Position numbers and translations under genes: made by a program. This document shows, one piece after another, positions 10,373 to 21,050 of a stretch of 64,000 nt of DNA. Under the pieces are notes generated by a model. The model ran no database searches, was not told the DNA's origin, and saw only the letters and a list, made by a program, of their open reading frames with translations. The DNA is from Corinectria fuckeliana (lineage: Eukaryota > Ascomycota > Sordariomycetes > Hypocreales > Nectriaceae). How positions within the stretch are numbered: the first letter of the stretch is position 1; each line of letters begins with the position of its first letter. Where the stretch lies: contig WPDH01000123.1 in NCBI GenBank assembly GCA_019137255.1, positions 1-64,000 of the forward strand, written 5' to 3'.

Positions 10373-13300
10373 AATAGTAGCAATTATATTACCTGTACTT
10401 ACACACCCTCTAAATAGCTCTTAACTTTTATCTTAGTTAGAAACTCCTAAAAGCTTACTAAGAAATCCCTAGTTACTAAGAACTCTTCTCCCCTAAGGTA
10501 ATTAACTTAATTAATAAGAAAGATAACATATAAGTATAAAAATATTACCTTTAGGAATAATATTAGCAGTTAAGACTCACCTACCTATTCCTTCTATATA
10601 CCACCTCTAGACCTAACCCTAAAAAAGCAGCTAAGTCTCTTATATACCTCTTAATATAGAAGTTAAAACTATACACTAGAATTAAGAAGGTAATTATAAG
10701 GTGGTTAAAATCTAAGAAACAAGTATATAACTAGAAAGAACTCTATTACTATCTAACCAGACAGAAATACTAATACCTACTACTACCCCTAAATATCTTC
10801 TAACCACTTATAAGCTCCTTAAGAACAACCAGCTTAACCCCCTCTAAGACCTTTCCTATTTCACTATAACCACCTCTTCCCACCTAGCAACTAACAGCTA
10901 ACCTAGTTAATAATAATCTCACCTAACAGCTCTATAACTAGAATATTAAAGATAAACTAAGATCCTAATCTGCTAACCTGTTAAACCCACTATAAATCCC
11001 AGCCTAATAACACTTTAGGGACACTCTCCTTTTAACAACCAGTCTGTAGAATAAACCAGCCCTTATAGAGTTTAACTTAACCTTCTGACTAAACAAAAGC
11101 AAGAAACCTATAATAGTAAATTAACAACCCCCAGCTCTAATAGTTAAGACACTAACAGAATTAGCCCTAAGTATAAATAATCCGCTAGAATATCTAATAG
11201 TATAGGGAACCCCTATCACTATAGAAGACCTATATAACCTTCTTAGCTAGATATAAATAAACACCACCTTAGCGCTATATATCTAGTTCTAAGTAGAAAA
11301 AGTAGAAAAGTTCTAACTAGTAGATACCTATAATAAATCCTTTAATAATATAAAGCTAGATAATAAGAACCTTATCTAAAAAAACACCTTCTGCTTTATT
11401 AATTCTTTAAAATAATATGTAGTATAAGAACTAGAATATAAAGCAGTATTAGTTTAGAATATACTATACCTGCTTCTTAGATCAGCTCTAAACTAGTATA
11501 CTAATAACCTAACTAATAACTAATAAGTAGCACTCTAAAATAGTTATAAGAGAATTAGCATATAGATTAATTTAATCTAGACTTACTTTAAAACCTAACT
11601 AAAAGTTATAATAGATACTCTGTAAAAGGAGAAATTTACTATTTAAGATATTACTAACTAAGTTAACTTTTAGAATTAGATATCTAAAGTTAAACATATA
11701 GTATATACTACTAGATACCTACCTAATCATCTTGCTAACTTAGTCTTTAATAAGCTTAATATCCACCTCTAAGAAGTTATAAGCTACCTAGCTTCTTACT
11801 AGTCTATTAACAACTAAGCAGATATAAATAAGCTTTATATACTAAACTTTTATATCTATATAATAGCAGGAAGTTAGAGCCACCTCCTTAGGGGAAAGTA
11901 TTATACCCTAATAAGAAACTAAGCTAGTATAGCTACCTAGGAACTAAGAATAATATACCTTTAAACCCTGCGTAGTAATATAGCTAGACTAACCTTATAG
12001 ACAGGTAATAATAGAAGCCTCCCCCTATAGTAGAATAACTATTAGCAGAGATAAGTATATATACTCTTACTTACACCCCTAGAAGTATAAAATAATATAC
12101 TAACCTAAAATTAAGTCTAGTTTATATCACTCTTACTAGTAAGAAACATAACAGCTACTAAAACCCTAACCTAAAATATAGCTCTGCTACTAGCTCTAGC
12201 TCTCCGTCTTATAATTATATACTTAGAGTAACCTAGTAGTAGGAATATAAGCACTTAAATATTTCATATGTTTAATAATATCTAGCTAGACAAGCTTAGA
12301 AGGTACTATATTTCCTAAGAATAAGTATAAGCCTTCTTCGCTAAAAAAGAACTATAAAATTTAGAAGAGATAGCCTATATAGTAATAAAATAATATAATA
12401 CTAATATAAACAAACTATAAGATAACCTAGAATCTCTATATACTACACTAGAGGTATATAAATTTATCTAGAAAACTGTAAAAAGCTAGAATAATACTAA
12501 GAAATTTATTCTAGATATTAGTAATTACCGTCTAGTTTTACTATAAGACTTAGTCTACCTTACTTATAAGCCTAAATAGATTCCTACTATTATTAAGTAT
12601 ATACTATAAGATAAGAAACTAAACTTATAACACCCCTTAAAGTATAACTATATATAAGTATAAGTAAAAGCCACTCTAGCTAGGACTAAATAATAAGAGA
12701 TCTATATAGATATAAGTGTGATACACTTAGTAGTTAGTTATAAGATACTTTAGTTCTTTCTAGATATAACTTTTACTAGAGAATATTAGGCTAAGCTTAG
12801 CAGTATAGGCTAGAATAAGGCAGAAAGATAGGTAATATTTATAGTATACTTACTAGGCTACTAGGCAGGAGAATATATAGTAGTAAAGATTTATATTAGA
12901 GCTTAAGTTATACTAGAACTATTAGCAGGACTACTTTTAGGCTAAGAATTTAACACTACCTACAGAGTGGATATTATTAACACCCAGCAGGAAGTGCAAA
13001 TAGGTATAGCTAACAGGCTGTGCCTGCCTATCTTAGTATATATTTATATAGGACCTTATAAATATCTAGTAAAAAGCAATATATATATTATAATCCCTCC
13101 TAAAAGCAGTAAAACAGTATAAGTAAGTATACTAAGTGTCCTAAGAGGCTAAGACTTTCTTCTTAACCTATAAAGTTAAGATATTATTAGAGCTATTATA
13201 AGGTAGCCTAAGGTAGTCTTTATAATAAACAACAGGTGAAAGCTACTAATAATCTAAAAGAACTAACAACTAGGCATTTTTAAACTAGTTAAAAATAAGA

Positions 13301-13400
13301 ACTCTATTAAAAAAGCTAACTAGGGTAACCTACTTACTAAACATAAAGATATAATACTAATAACCTGCGAGCTTAAATACCTAACCTAAGAAGCTATAAC
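10373..13400 (+). pseudogene. gypsy-2 5' internal region, presumed gag and protease
   Basis: This is the internal region between the 5' LTR and the readable reverse transcriptase. By position it should carry gag and protease. Composition is AT-rich and stop-filled. I could not identify a zinc knuckle or a D-T/S-G protease triad with confidence, so the call rests on position only. Confidence 0.4.
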
Positions 13401-16400
13401 TCTAGCTGATAAGAAACCTAACTAGAAACCTAGCATAAGATTCTAAAATACTAGTCTAAACTTAAATACTAAGCTAAGTATATCTAGAGATAAGACCCTC
13501 CTAAAAGTTAAAACAGTAGAAGAAGTAAGAATCTATAATAATTAAACCAGCTTTATATAATAAGTATAAGGTCTCACATAGGAATACGCCAGTATTTAGG
13601 CTAACTAAAGGGAAATATTAGTACCTAAGTATAAGTATATAAAGGTACTCTTAGTAGACAACTAGCACTAATAAAAGCTAGGATTATAACCTTACCTGCT
13701 AAGAAAAAAGAAAAGAGACTTTTTAGATGTTATATTTAACTAACTATATAACTAAGAATAAATAGAGTAGGTTATAAAACTAATACTATTTGTAAGCTCT
13801 GTCTTTATAGTATAACAAATAGTAGCAAGTAAAAAGAAAGAATATATAGTAGTAAACCTATAAGCCCTAAATAATATAATAATTTCTAATACCTACTTAA
13901 TACCCCTATAAGAGGATATTCTTAGTAAACTCTAGAGGAAACAACATATTAGTATTATTAATACCTGGTTATTTTTTCACTAGTTTCTAATATATCTTAA
14001 ACACTAAGATCACTTTATAGTAGTTAGCTACTAAGAATTAGAGCAATCTAAGGTAGCCCTAATAGGATTTAAGAACTTACTAGTATATATCTAATAGTTT
14101 ATAAACTAGCTACTCTAACTATATTAGGCTTTTACTATAGTATTTATTAATAATATTATTATTTTCTCTAATAATAATATAAAACATCTAAGGCATCTTT
14201 AGATAATCTTTTAGCTGTTCTAGAAAAAGAATATTACTCTCTTAGCTAAGAAAGCCTTTTTAAGCTACCTATTAGTCTAATTGCTTAAATTCTAAGTAGA
14301 TAGGCTAAGCTTATCTAACACTTAAGAACAGGTAGTAGCCCTAAGAAACATTAAATTCCTAACAAATTTACTTTAACTTAAGAAATAGATTAGTATAGTC
14401 AGATAGCTATAGCACTTAATCCTGAGATTTGCTAAAGCTATTAAACTACTATAGGCTAAGAAAACTAGCATACTTATAAAAAGATACAAATTAGGCGAAT
14501 TAGTAATAGGTTAGAAACAGGTTAGCTATATAATCTAAGCTGAGTTTATCTTAACCCCTAAAGAGATTAATAGTTTCTATAAGGTTATAAACAGGCTAGT
14601 AAACACTAAATCACTTTATCACTTTAACTTAGATACAGAACTATTTATCTAGCCTAACATATTAAAAGAATAGGAAATAAAAGGTATAATATATCACTTA
14701 GACCTAAAATACACTTAGGATTAAGTTAGTAAAATCCTATCTATAGTTATACACCCTATTATATACCTTAGCTAAGCCTTATATAATACTAAGAAAAACT
14801 ACTAGCTAATAGAAATAGAAATAGTATGCCTAGTCTAGATATGCTAAAAAGCCTAGATAATAATCTAGTTAACACAGAAAGATAAAGTGATTATACTTAC
14901 TAACTACTCTGCTATCTGTGCTTTAGTCCGCTAGAAATTAGTGTTTATTAGCGCCTTACAGAATAATAATTATCTTATCTTAGCTTTATAATATCTTAGC
15001 TAGTACCTATTAGACATCTAATATATTCTAGGACTAACTAATATAGTACTAGACGCACTCTTAAGGCTTTTAGGCTAAGAAGATATATAAGATAGCACTA
15101 AGAAAGGCAAACTAGACTGCCTTTAGGAAGAGGAGAAACTAGTTACTTATGTCTTTCACTTTGTAGAAGCTAGTATATAAACCAGTCTACACTAGAAAAT
15201 TATTAACTAGTATCCTAAGAAAGCAAAATAAGTAGTAATTCTAGTATAGCTTAGCAAAAAAAATAAAATCCTAAGGCTTTCCTTCTTTTAGCAGAACAGA
15301 CTTATCTACCTGTAAGAGTATAATAGACACTAACAGCTATACTTACCCACAGATATAAGCCAGAAAGTTATTTAAGATAATTATAAGCAGAACTTCCACC
15401 TAGGAGAGGTATAATCCTAGTAAGACCTATTAAATTCTTTTATAATAACTAACCTACGCTAAGAAATCTAAGTAGTATAAGACAAATATAACATATATAG
15501 CAGAAACCTTACTAACCACTAGAAACCACCAGGCTAACTAATACCTATCTAGAGCCCTCTAATCCTATTTTATATAATTATAATAGACTTTATTATAAGG
15601 CTACTAGTTATAAAAGCTAAAAGAATACTATAGCTAAACTTAGGAAAGCAGTTTTTTAACTGCCTACTAACTATCACCTATAAGTAGTGTTAGATATACC
15701 TACTTATACTAGAGAATAATTAGTATACTACTAAAAACTAAGTATAAGTATTATTTATAAAACTAATATAATATAACTAGGGAATCCTATATAATATTAT
15801 ATCTAACTAAGATGTGAAGTTTATATTAGACTTCTAGTAAGGTCTATAAACAGCATTTAGAACTAAGCTTCTTATATTAACAGTATAGTATTTATAAACT
15901 AACAGAGCCACAAAAAGACAAAATCAAATAGTAAAAGTAGCCCTCTAATATTTCACTAGTGACTTCCCAGGCCAGCCCTAAGTCCTAGCTCTTATCCCCC
16001 TTCAGTTTAGCCTAAACAACTTATATTTATCAGCTATTAATATATCACTAAGTAAGCTAGTCACCAGGTAGCACTTAAATAATAGGCTATAATAGCTAGA
16101 AGATAAATCTAACACTTTTAATTAGAATATCCTCTATAATAAAGCTAAACTTACTTTAGCCTTTATATAAGTAGCTATAAAACACTAGTACAACTAGAAA
16201 TACTAGCTAGTAAAATACAAACTAGGAGACTAAGTCTAGTTAGAACTCTGTAAGAAAGGATACACAGTAGTAAACAACTATATAGAAAAACTAAAAGAGA
16301 AAAAAACTAGACTATATAAGATTCTTAAACAGGTAGGAAACCTAGTATATAAACTTAAAATAAAAGACAACCTTAATATCTACCTAGTGATATTAGTCGC

Positions 16401-16760
16401 TTAACTTAAGCTAGCAGACAAACTAATTAGACAACTAGAAGCTATCCTAATAAAAGACTATAAGGTAGAAAACTAAAGAGATAAGTATAAACACTAGGAA
16501 GTTAATTAAGTAATTAGATTATAAATATAAAAGCAAGAAAAAGAAAAACTAAAAACTAAGTACCTTATTATATAGAAAAGATAGCTAAGTAACTATAACC
16601 TCTAGCTAAAAGAAAATACTATTAAAAGTAATAAGCTTATTATAGAATACTAGGTAAGAGAGTAATATAAAGTAAAACTCACTAAGAAATAAAAACATAA
16701 GCATAATAAGCTACAGCTAGTCATATAAGTAATAACCACACTAGTTAAAAAACAGACTAA
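13400..16760 (+). pseudogene. gypsy-2 pol relic: reverse transcriptase, RNase H, integrase, chromodomain
   Basis: In order on the + strand there is a reverse transcriptase palm with a G-F-K-N-L-L-V-Y-I motif (family G-F/Y-K-N-S-P-A-Y-V-Q) at about 14065-14100. The catalytic Asp-Asp, now Asn-Asn, is at about 14147-14152. An RNase H region lies at about 14880-15200. The integrase core has a K-P-P-G-x-L-x-P-I lead-in at about 15525-15550 and D-F-I-I-R-L at 15586-15603. A chromodomain follows at about 16430-16660, visible as K-Y-L-I-x-x-K-R ... N-T-I-K-S-N-K-L-I-I-E-Y. Numerous TAA/TAG codons are present. The integrase plus chromodomain order defines chromoviruses, whose chromodomain directs integration to particular chromatin. 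Confidence 0.75.
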
Positions 16761-17099
16761 GAACAATATAGCAGACTAAATATATAACACTATTAAGGCC
16801 TTACACTAAAAGCATAAAAGACTAAGAAAGAACCTTATGCTGTAAAATACTACAGTATTAAGAGTGCCAGCTAGAGAGAGTCCTATTTAGGGAAATCCTA
16901 AGCTATAATAGTAGATTATCTAAGATAACAGCCTAGTATATTTACTACTATCTTACTAAGAACACTACTAATAGCTGCTACTAGCTGATAACAGGATATA
17001 TAAGCAAGAAATTAACACCTCACAACCTAGTATACTATTTTCTTTTATTATTATTTTCCTTTATATATTACTATCTTCACTTCTTAGAGGAGAAGGCTA

Positions 17100-18945
17100 T
17101 AACCTTATACTACTAACATATAGGAAATACCCTATAATACTAAATAAGAAGAATAAGTACTATTCTAAGTTCTCTTATTAAGTAATATATTTCTATCTAA
17201 AGACTAAGAGCTTTACTAGCTATTTAAGAACTAGCTCACCTAATATCCCCCCTGCCTCTAGTATAAAAGGTATTACTAAGCTATACAGCTATATAGTAAC
17301 AAATATAACCTTAGAGCAGCTAAAAGCTCTAACTAATACTATATTTAGATTAAGACCTTTTTATAACACTATAGATATTTCTACTAGCTCGTATAAGCTA
17401 AAGGCTATAACCTTAACACTAGGTTTATAAACTGACAGAACTAGATATACTACTATAACAACCTAAACTATAATTAGTATAAAACCCTAAATAAAGCTAC
17501 AAGTAAAGTTATAAGCAAAGTAGTAAGTAAGGCAGCTAGTAAACTAAGTATACTACTATAAGAAATACTATAATAGATATAAAAATAAAACAGGTAGTAC
17601 TAGAGTAGTAGTTCTTTCTTAGCGGAAAATACTTACGCCCCTGTTATAAGCTTTAATAATATAACTAGGCTAATACAAACTAATATCTATAAGCTAACTA
17701 TATCTATTATTAGAAAAATTAAAGTCTTTATAATCCTCGCTAAAATACTTAAGCGAATTACTAAGGTAACCTTCTAGTAGTTGCCCGCCCTAATTAATAG
17801 AGCCTAGAAAGCCCTTAATAAGATCAGAGGATTAACAGACAGTTATGCTTATATTAACCTAGCATGCTAGCTTTAGCCTGATATATAACAGGAAATTAAT
17901 ACTCCTATTAGCTTATCGCTTAAATATGCCTACTTTACTAACCCTATCTTAGGCACCCTAACTCACAAACTAAAACATTAGCTTTTTATAATAGCCTTAT
18001 TAGGGACTATAACCCCTTAAGGAAATTATAATAAAGATCTATTTGTGTTATAAAATATTATCACCCCTGCTAAATAAAGCGCTACTAACACACTTTTAGC
18101 AGCTATTAATAACAGTATAGCTATAACTCTATAATAAGTAATAGTAAGCATATAACTTAAGACTACTACCTTACGAAATAATATGCTTATTATCCTAAAA
18201 GCTATAGTCTAGCAAGAAGAAGAAACCATACTAGTATAGTATATCTAGGCAGCTAACTAAGCTATCTAGTTTCTTAATATTAATATAACTAAATATTTCG
18301 CTAAATACTATTAGGTTTACTACAAAATAATACAGTTAGACTACTCCCTGTGATAGACAGTATAAATAGTAGGGATATCCCTAGAACTAGTAATCTGTCT
18401 TAATAACATACTATAGGTAATTAGCTTTCTAGATAATAATATAACTAAGCTAGCTAAGCAAATAGTATAATAAGAGTTCTTTTCCCACTTAGAGACTACT
18501 ACTAAAGTAATTAAGGCAGCACTATAGTTCTATAAGAAAGATAAGTAGAATACAACTAAGAGACCTATACTTATTACTCCTGCTAGCACTAAGCAGAACA
18601 TATAAGCTATTAGCCTTCTAACAGCACTCTATATTACTAAGGCCAGGAAATACTAACTTTACTAACCCGCTCTTACTAATACTAAGAAGCATAATATGCC
18701 CCTAGTGGCTATAGATTTAGAGAAGCTTATTAGGGAGGAATATAAGAGTATTACTAATAATATATATAAGAAGTTCCTAATAAACTAAACAGGCAAAGAA
18801 AGGATAACAAATAAGAGGTCTAGCAGAGTTAGGATATTTCCCTAATATATAATAGTAAATATAGGGTAAGCACCTCTAGATTAAGAAAATTATATATATA
18901 ACTATTAATAAAACTCCCACTAGTGTGAGAAATAGCTTAGCTATA
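17100..18945 (+). pseudogene. Post-pol ORF relic of gypsy-2; unknown protein of about 600 residues
   Basis: One + strand frame stays coherent from about 17100 to 18945, between the chromodomain and the 3' LTR. Interruptions are TAA/TAG (rarely TGA) codons that would be Gln, Trp or Arg before RIP. Readable stretches are KTLNKATSKVISKVVSKAA, ALNKIRGLTDSYAYINLAC and LEKLIREEYKSITNNIYKKF. Composition suggests a helical, Gln/Lys-rich protein. I see no zinc finger, signal peptide or transmembrane run, so an envelope protein is not supported. Typical fungal chromoviruses end shortly after pol, so this is extra. I cannot name the family. Confidence 0.5.
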
Positions 18946-18996
18946 ATTAATAAAGACATACTAAGAATAGTATGCTTTTCTTTTGTTATAGGGATT

Positions 18997-19377
18997 TATT
19001 ACGGAATAAGCTAGACAGAGAGCTGTTGCTATCTAGTAACAGCTTAGGCTATAACCCTAGAGAGGGCTACTAGAGAGTGGCTATAATAAGGAGAGAAATC
19101 TCCTACTAATTAGGCTGAGAATTATCCTGGGAAATCCTAGGATAGTCCTAGAGAAATCCTAAGACCTATCTAGAGATTTCCTAGGGAATACCTAGGGAGT
19201 GCTCTAGGACTTTCTCTTATATAAAAAGAAAGACTATCACTAGAATAGATAGAAGAATCATCTTATTATCTTACTATCTTACTCTTAAGCTTTAGGTATC
19301 TTAATCGCACAAGTAGGGATTCTTCCCCCTAGTGGTATTTACTTTGTACATCCCCTAATATAGTTAATTCTATATTA
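18997..19377 (+). repeat. 3' LTR of gypsy-2
   Basis: This 381-bp partner of 9992-10372 is followed by target duplication agact. It keeps more G and C (for example TCGCACAAGTAGGGATTC near its end) than the 5' copy, so RIP hit the two copies unequally. Confidence 0.9.
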
Positions 19378-19382
19378 AGACT

Positions 19383-20585
19383 CTTACTTTTAATATCTTA
19401 TTACTAAGCTTAGCTAGACTGCTAATAAGATTATCTAGCTAAATTAGCCTTTTTATAGCCTTAAGTAGTCTACTAATACTTAGGAGAGCTGTCTTTTTAA
19501 TAAGCTTACCTTTTTAAGCTTTAAAAAGCTTATAAGTAACCACTTTATCTATTTTAACCTTTTAAATAGTATTATTATAGCTGCTTATATTAATAACCTG
19601 CTTTTCTTCTTATTACTTATAGTTAATATCTCTAATATTATTACTAATCTTAGTAGAAAGCTTTTAGTTTTTAACTATAGCTTTTTTACTTACTTTCTTA
19701 ATATTACTATTATAAAGCTTAAAAATAGTATTAGCCTCTTATAGTAAAGCTTTATTAAAGATATTATTTATAATCCTAATCTTAGTAGTACTTTTAGAGC
19801 TATTATACTTATAGTTTTTAGTTATAAAAAGCTAGCTATACTTCCCTCTTCTACTCTTTCTAATACTACTATTTAGACCTTTTATTATATACTTATTAAA
19901 AAGCTAAACTATCTTATTATATAGACTTAACCTAATATTACTTTTACTATAAGCTTTTAGGTATAATCTCTTTTCTAGCTAACTAATAAGCAGCTTAAAA
20001 CTATAGTATAAGTATCTTATTATCTTAAAAATTATACTAATTTAGGTATTATATACTATTATTAGACTAAAATTATATATTAAAATCTTTTTAACCTTTT
20101 TACTTATTATAATACTAACTTTACTAGCAATTTAACTAGTACTAAGTTAACTAAAAGCTAAGTTATTTTTATATATAGTAATTTAGTCTTTTAGTATAAT
20201 AGCTTATATAAGTATATATATAAATCCACTTAGAAAGCTAAGTATTATAATATCTTTAAGTATATAAAAAAAGTCCTTTAGATTTATAACCTTCTTAGAG
20301 AACTTAAGTATATTATAAATACTCTTATTACTATTTATAATAATAATAAAGCTACTATTAAGCTTACTAAAAATAAAGTCTTCTACTCTTATATAAAGTA
20401 TATTACTATTAACTATTACTACTTTTATAATAAGATTAAGACTAGTATTATTAAAATCTGCTATATTAACACTAAGAAAATAACTACTAATAGCCTTATA
20501 AAGCCTCTTAATAAGAAAGATTATATCTACTTTCTTAAGCTTCTTAAAATAAAGTATATTCTGCTTTCTTACACTTATAAATAAG
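19383..20585 (+). pseudogene. Outer copia reverse transcriptase C-terminal half and RNase H
   Basis: This continues the frame broken at 9986. The copia L-N-K/Q-P-L/F-Y-G/S-L-K-Q motif reads at about 19450-19475. The catalytic Y-I-N-N (from Y-V/I-D-D) followed by L-L-F-F is at 19586-19606. The F-L-N-I-T-I strand is at about 19700. The RNase H part at 20220-20585 shows S-T-x-x-A-K/E-Y-Y, I-T-I-Y-N-N-N-K-A and N-S-L-I-K-P-L-N-K, matching the copia pattern in which a catalytic Asp sits in D-N-Q/K-x-A and the protein ends after A-D-x-L-T-K. It is RIPed and non-functional. Confidence 0.78.
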
Positions 20586-20965
20586 CTATTATAACTCTTA
20601 TAGCACTTTAGGCTTTTTTAGCCCTAATAGCTTCTTTTAGCCCTAATAGCTTTCTCTAGCTCTTATAAGCTAGCTTAGCTAAAAAGCCTAAATCTAATAT
20701 AAAAATCTTAAGCTATTAAGTTACTATCTTTTCTATTCTAGCCTAGTACTACCCTAACTAATAAGATAAGACTTTTACTACCCTCTCTTTTTTACTACTT
20801 TTTGCTCTTAACCTTTTAGGCCTTTTAGTCTCTTCTAAATACTTCTTATAGCAGTTTTCACCTATAGAAGCATCTACTTATTATAGTATTTAATAGAGGG
20901 ATAATTATACGAGAGGGAGTATAAAAGACCAGGTCTTATTATATTATATACCAGGCATCATATAG

Positions 20966-21012
20966 CAGTATAGTGCTATAGACCCTAGGCACTATAGGTC
21001 TGCACTATGCTG
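20966..21012. repeat. Imperfect inverted repeat (stem-loop) at the repeat/host boundary
   Basis: The left arm 20966-20984 pairs with the right arm 20997-21012 apart from a 3-nt bulge and one mismatch, around a 12-nt loop that itself contains CTAG and an ACTATA copy. It lies 11 bp before a second, perfect hairpin. Confidence 0.65.
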
Positions 21013-21023
21013 TAGTGACCCTC

Positions 21024-21050
21024 AGGGAGAAGCCGCTAGGGCTTCTCCCT
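21024..21050. repeat. Perfect GC-rich hairpin
   Basis: AGGGAGAAGCC and GGGCTTCTCCCT form an 11-bp perfect stem with a 4-5 nt loop, exactly where the AT-rich block ends. It could be part of a transposon end or a cruciform. A transcription terminator is not implied. Confidence 0.75.

Larger units (their letters stand above)
9992..19377 (+). mobile_element. Ty3/gypsy chromovirus-type LTR retrotransposon (gypsy-2), RIPed, + strand
   Basis: The element is 9,386 bp with 381-bp LTRs at 9992-10372 and 18997-19377, and exact target duplication agact (9987-9991 and 19378-19382). LTR ends are TATTAC...TATTA, consistent with RIPed TG...CA. The + strand pol relic has a reverse transcriptase F-I-N-N-I-I-I-F-S box (from F-I-D-D) at 14140-14170, an integrase D-F-I-x-x-L segment at 15583-15610, and a C-terminal chromodomain at about 16430-16660. 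About 2.3 kb follows pol before the 3' LTR and holds an extra ORF relic. The element splits the outer copia reverse transcriptase. Confidence 0.88.
1..20585 (+). mobile_element. Outer Ty1/copia retrotransposon, RIP-degraded, split by two gypsy insertions
   Basis: Three separated + strand pieces read as consecutive parts of one copia pol once the two inserted elements and one copy of each 5-bp target duplication are removed. The pieces are the integrase C-terminus (about 1000-1256), the N-terminal reverse transcriptase (9493-9986) and the rest of the reverse transcriptase plus RNase H (19383 to about 20585). Stops in the pieces are almost all TAA/TAG where a Gln, Trp or Arg codon would fit, as expected after RIP. 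The left LTR is outside the window. I could not place the right LTR; it probably lies in 20586-20960. Positions 1-1000 hold more AT-rich sequence of this element or a neighbour, with no readable frame found. This is the oldest layer of the nest. Confidence 0.8.
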
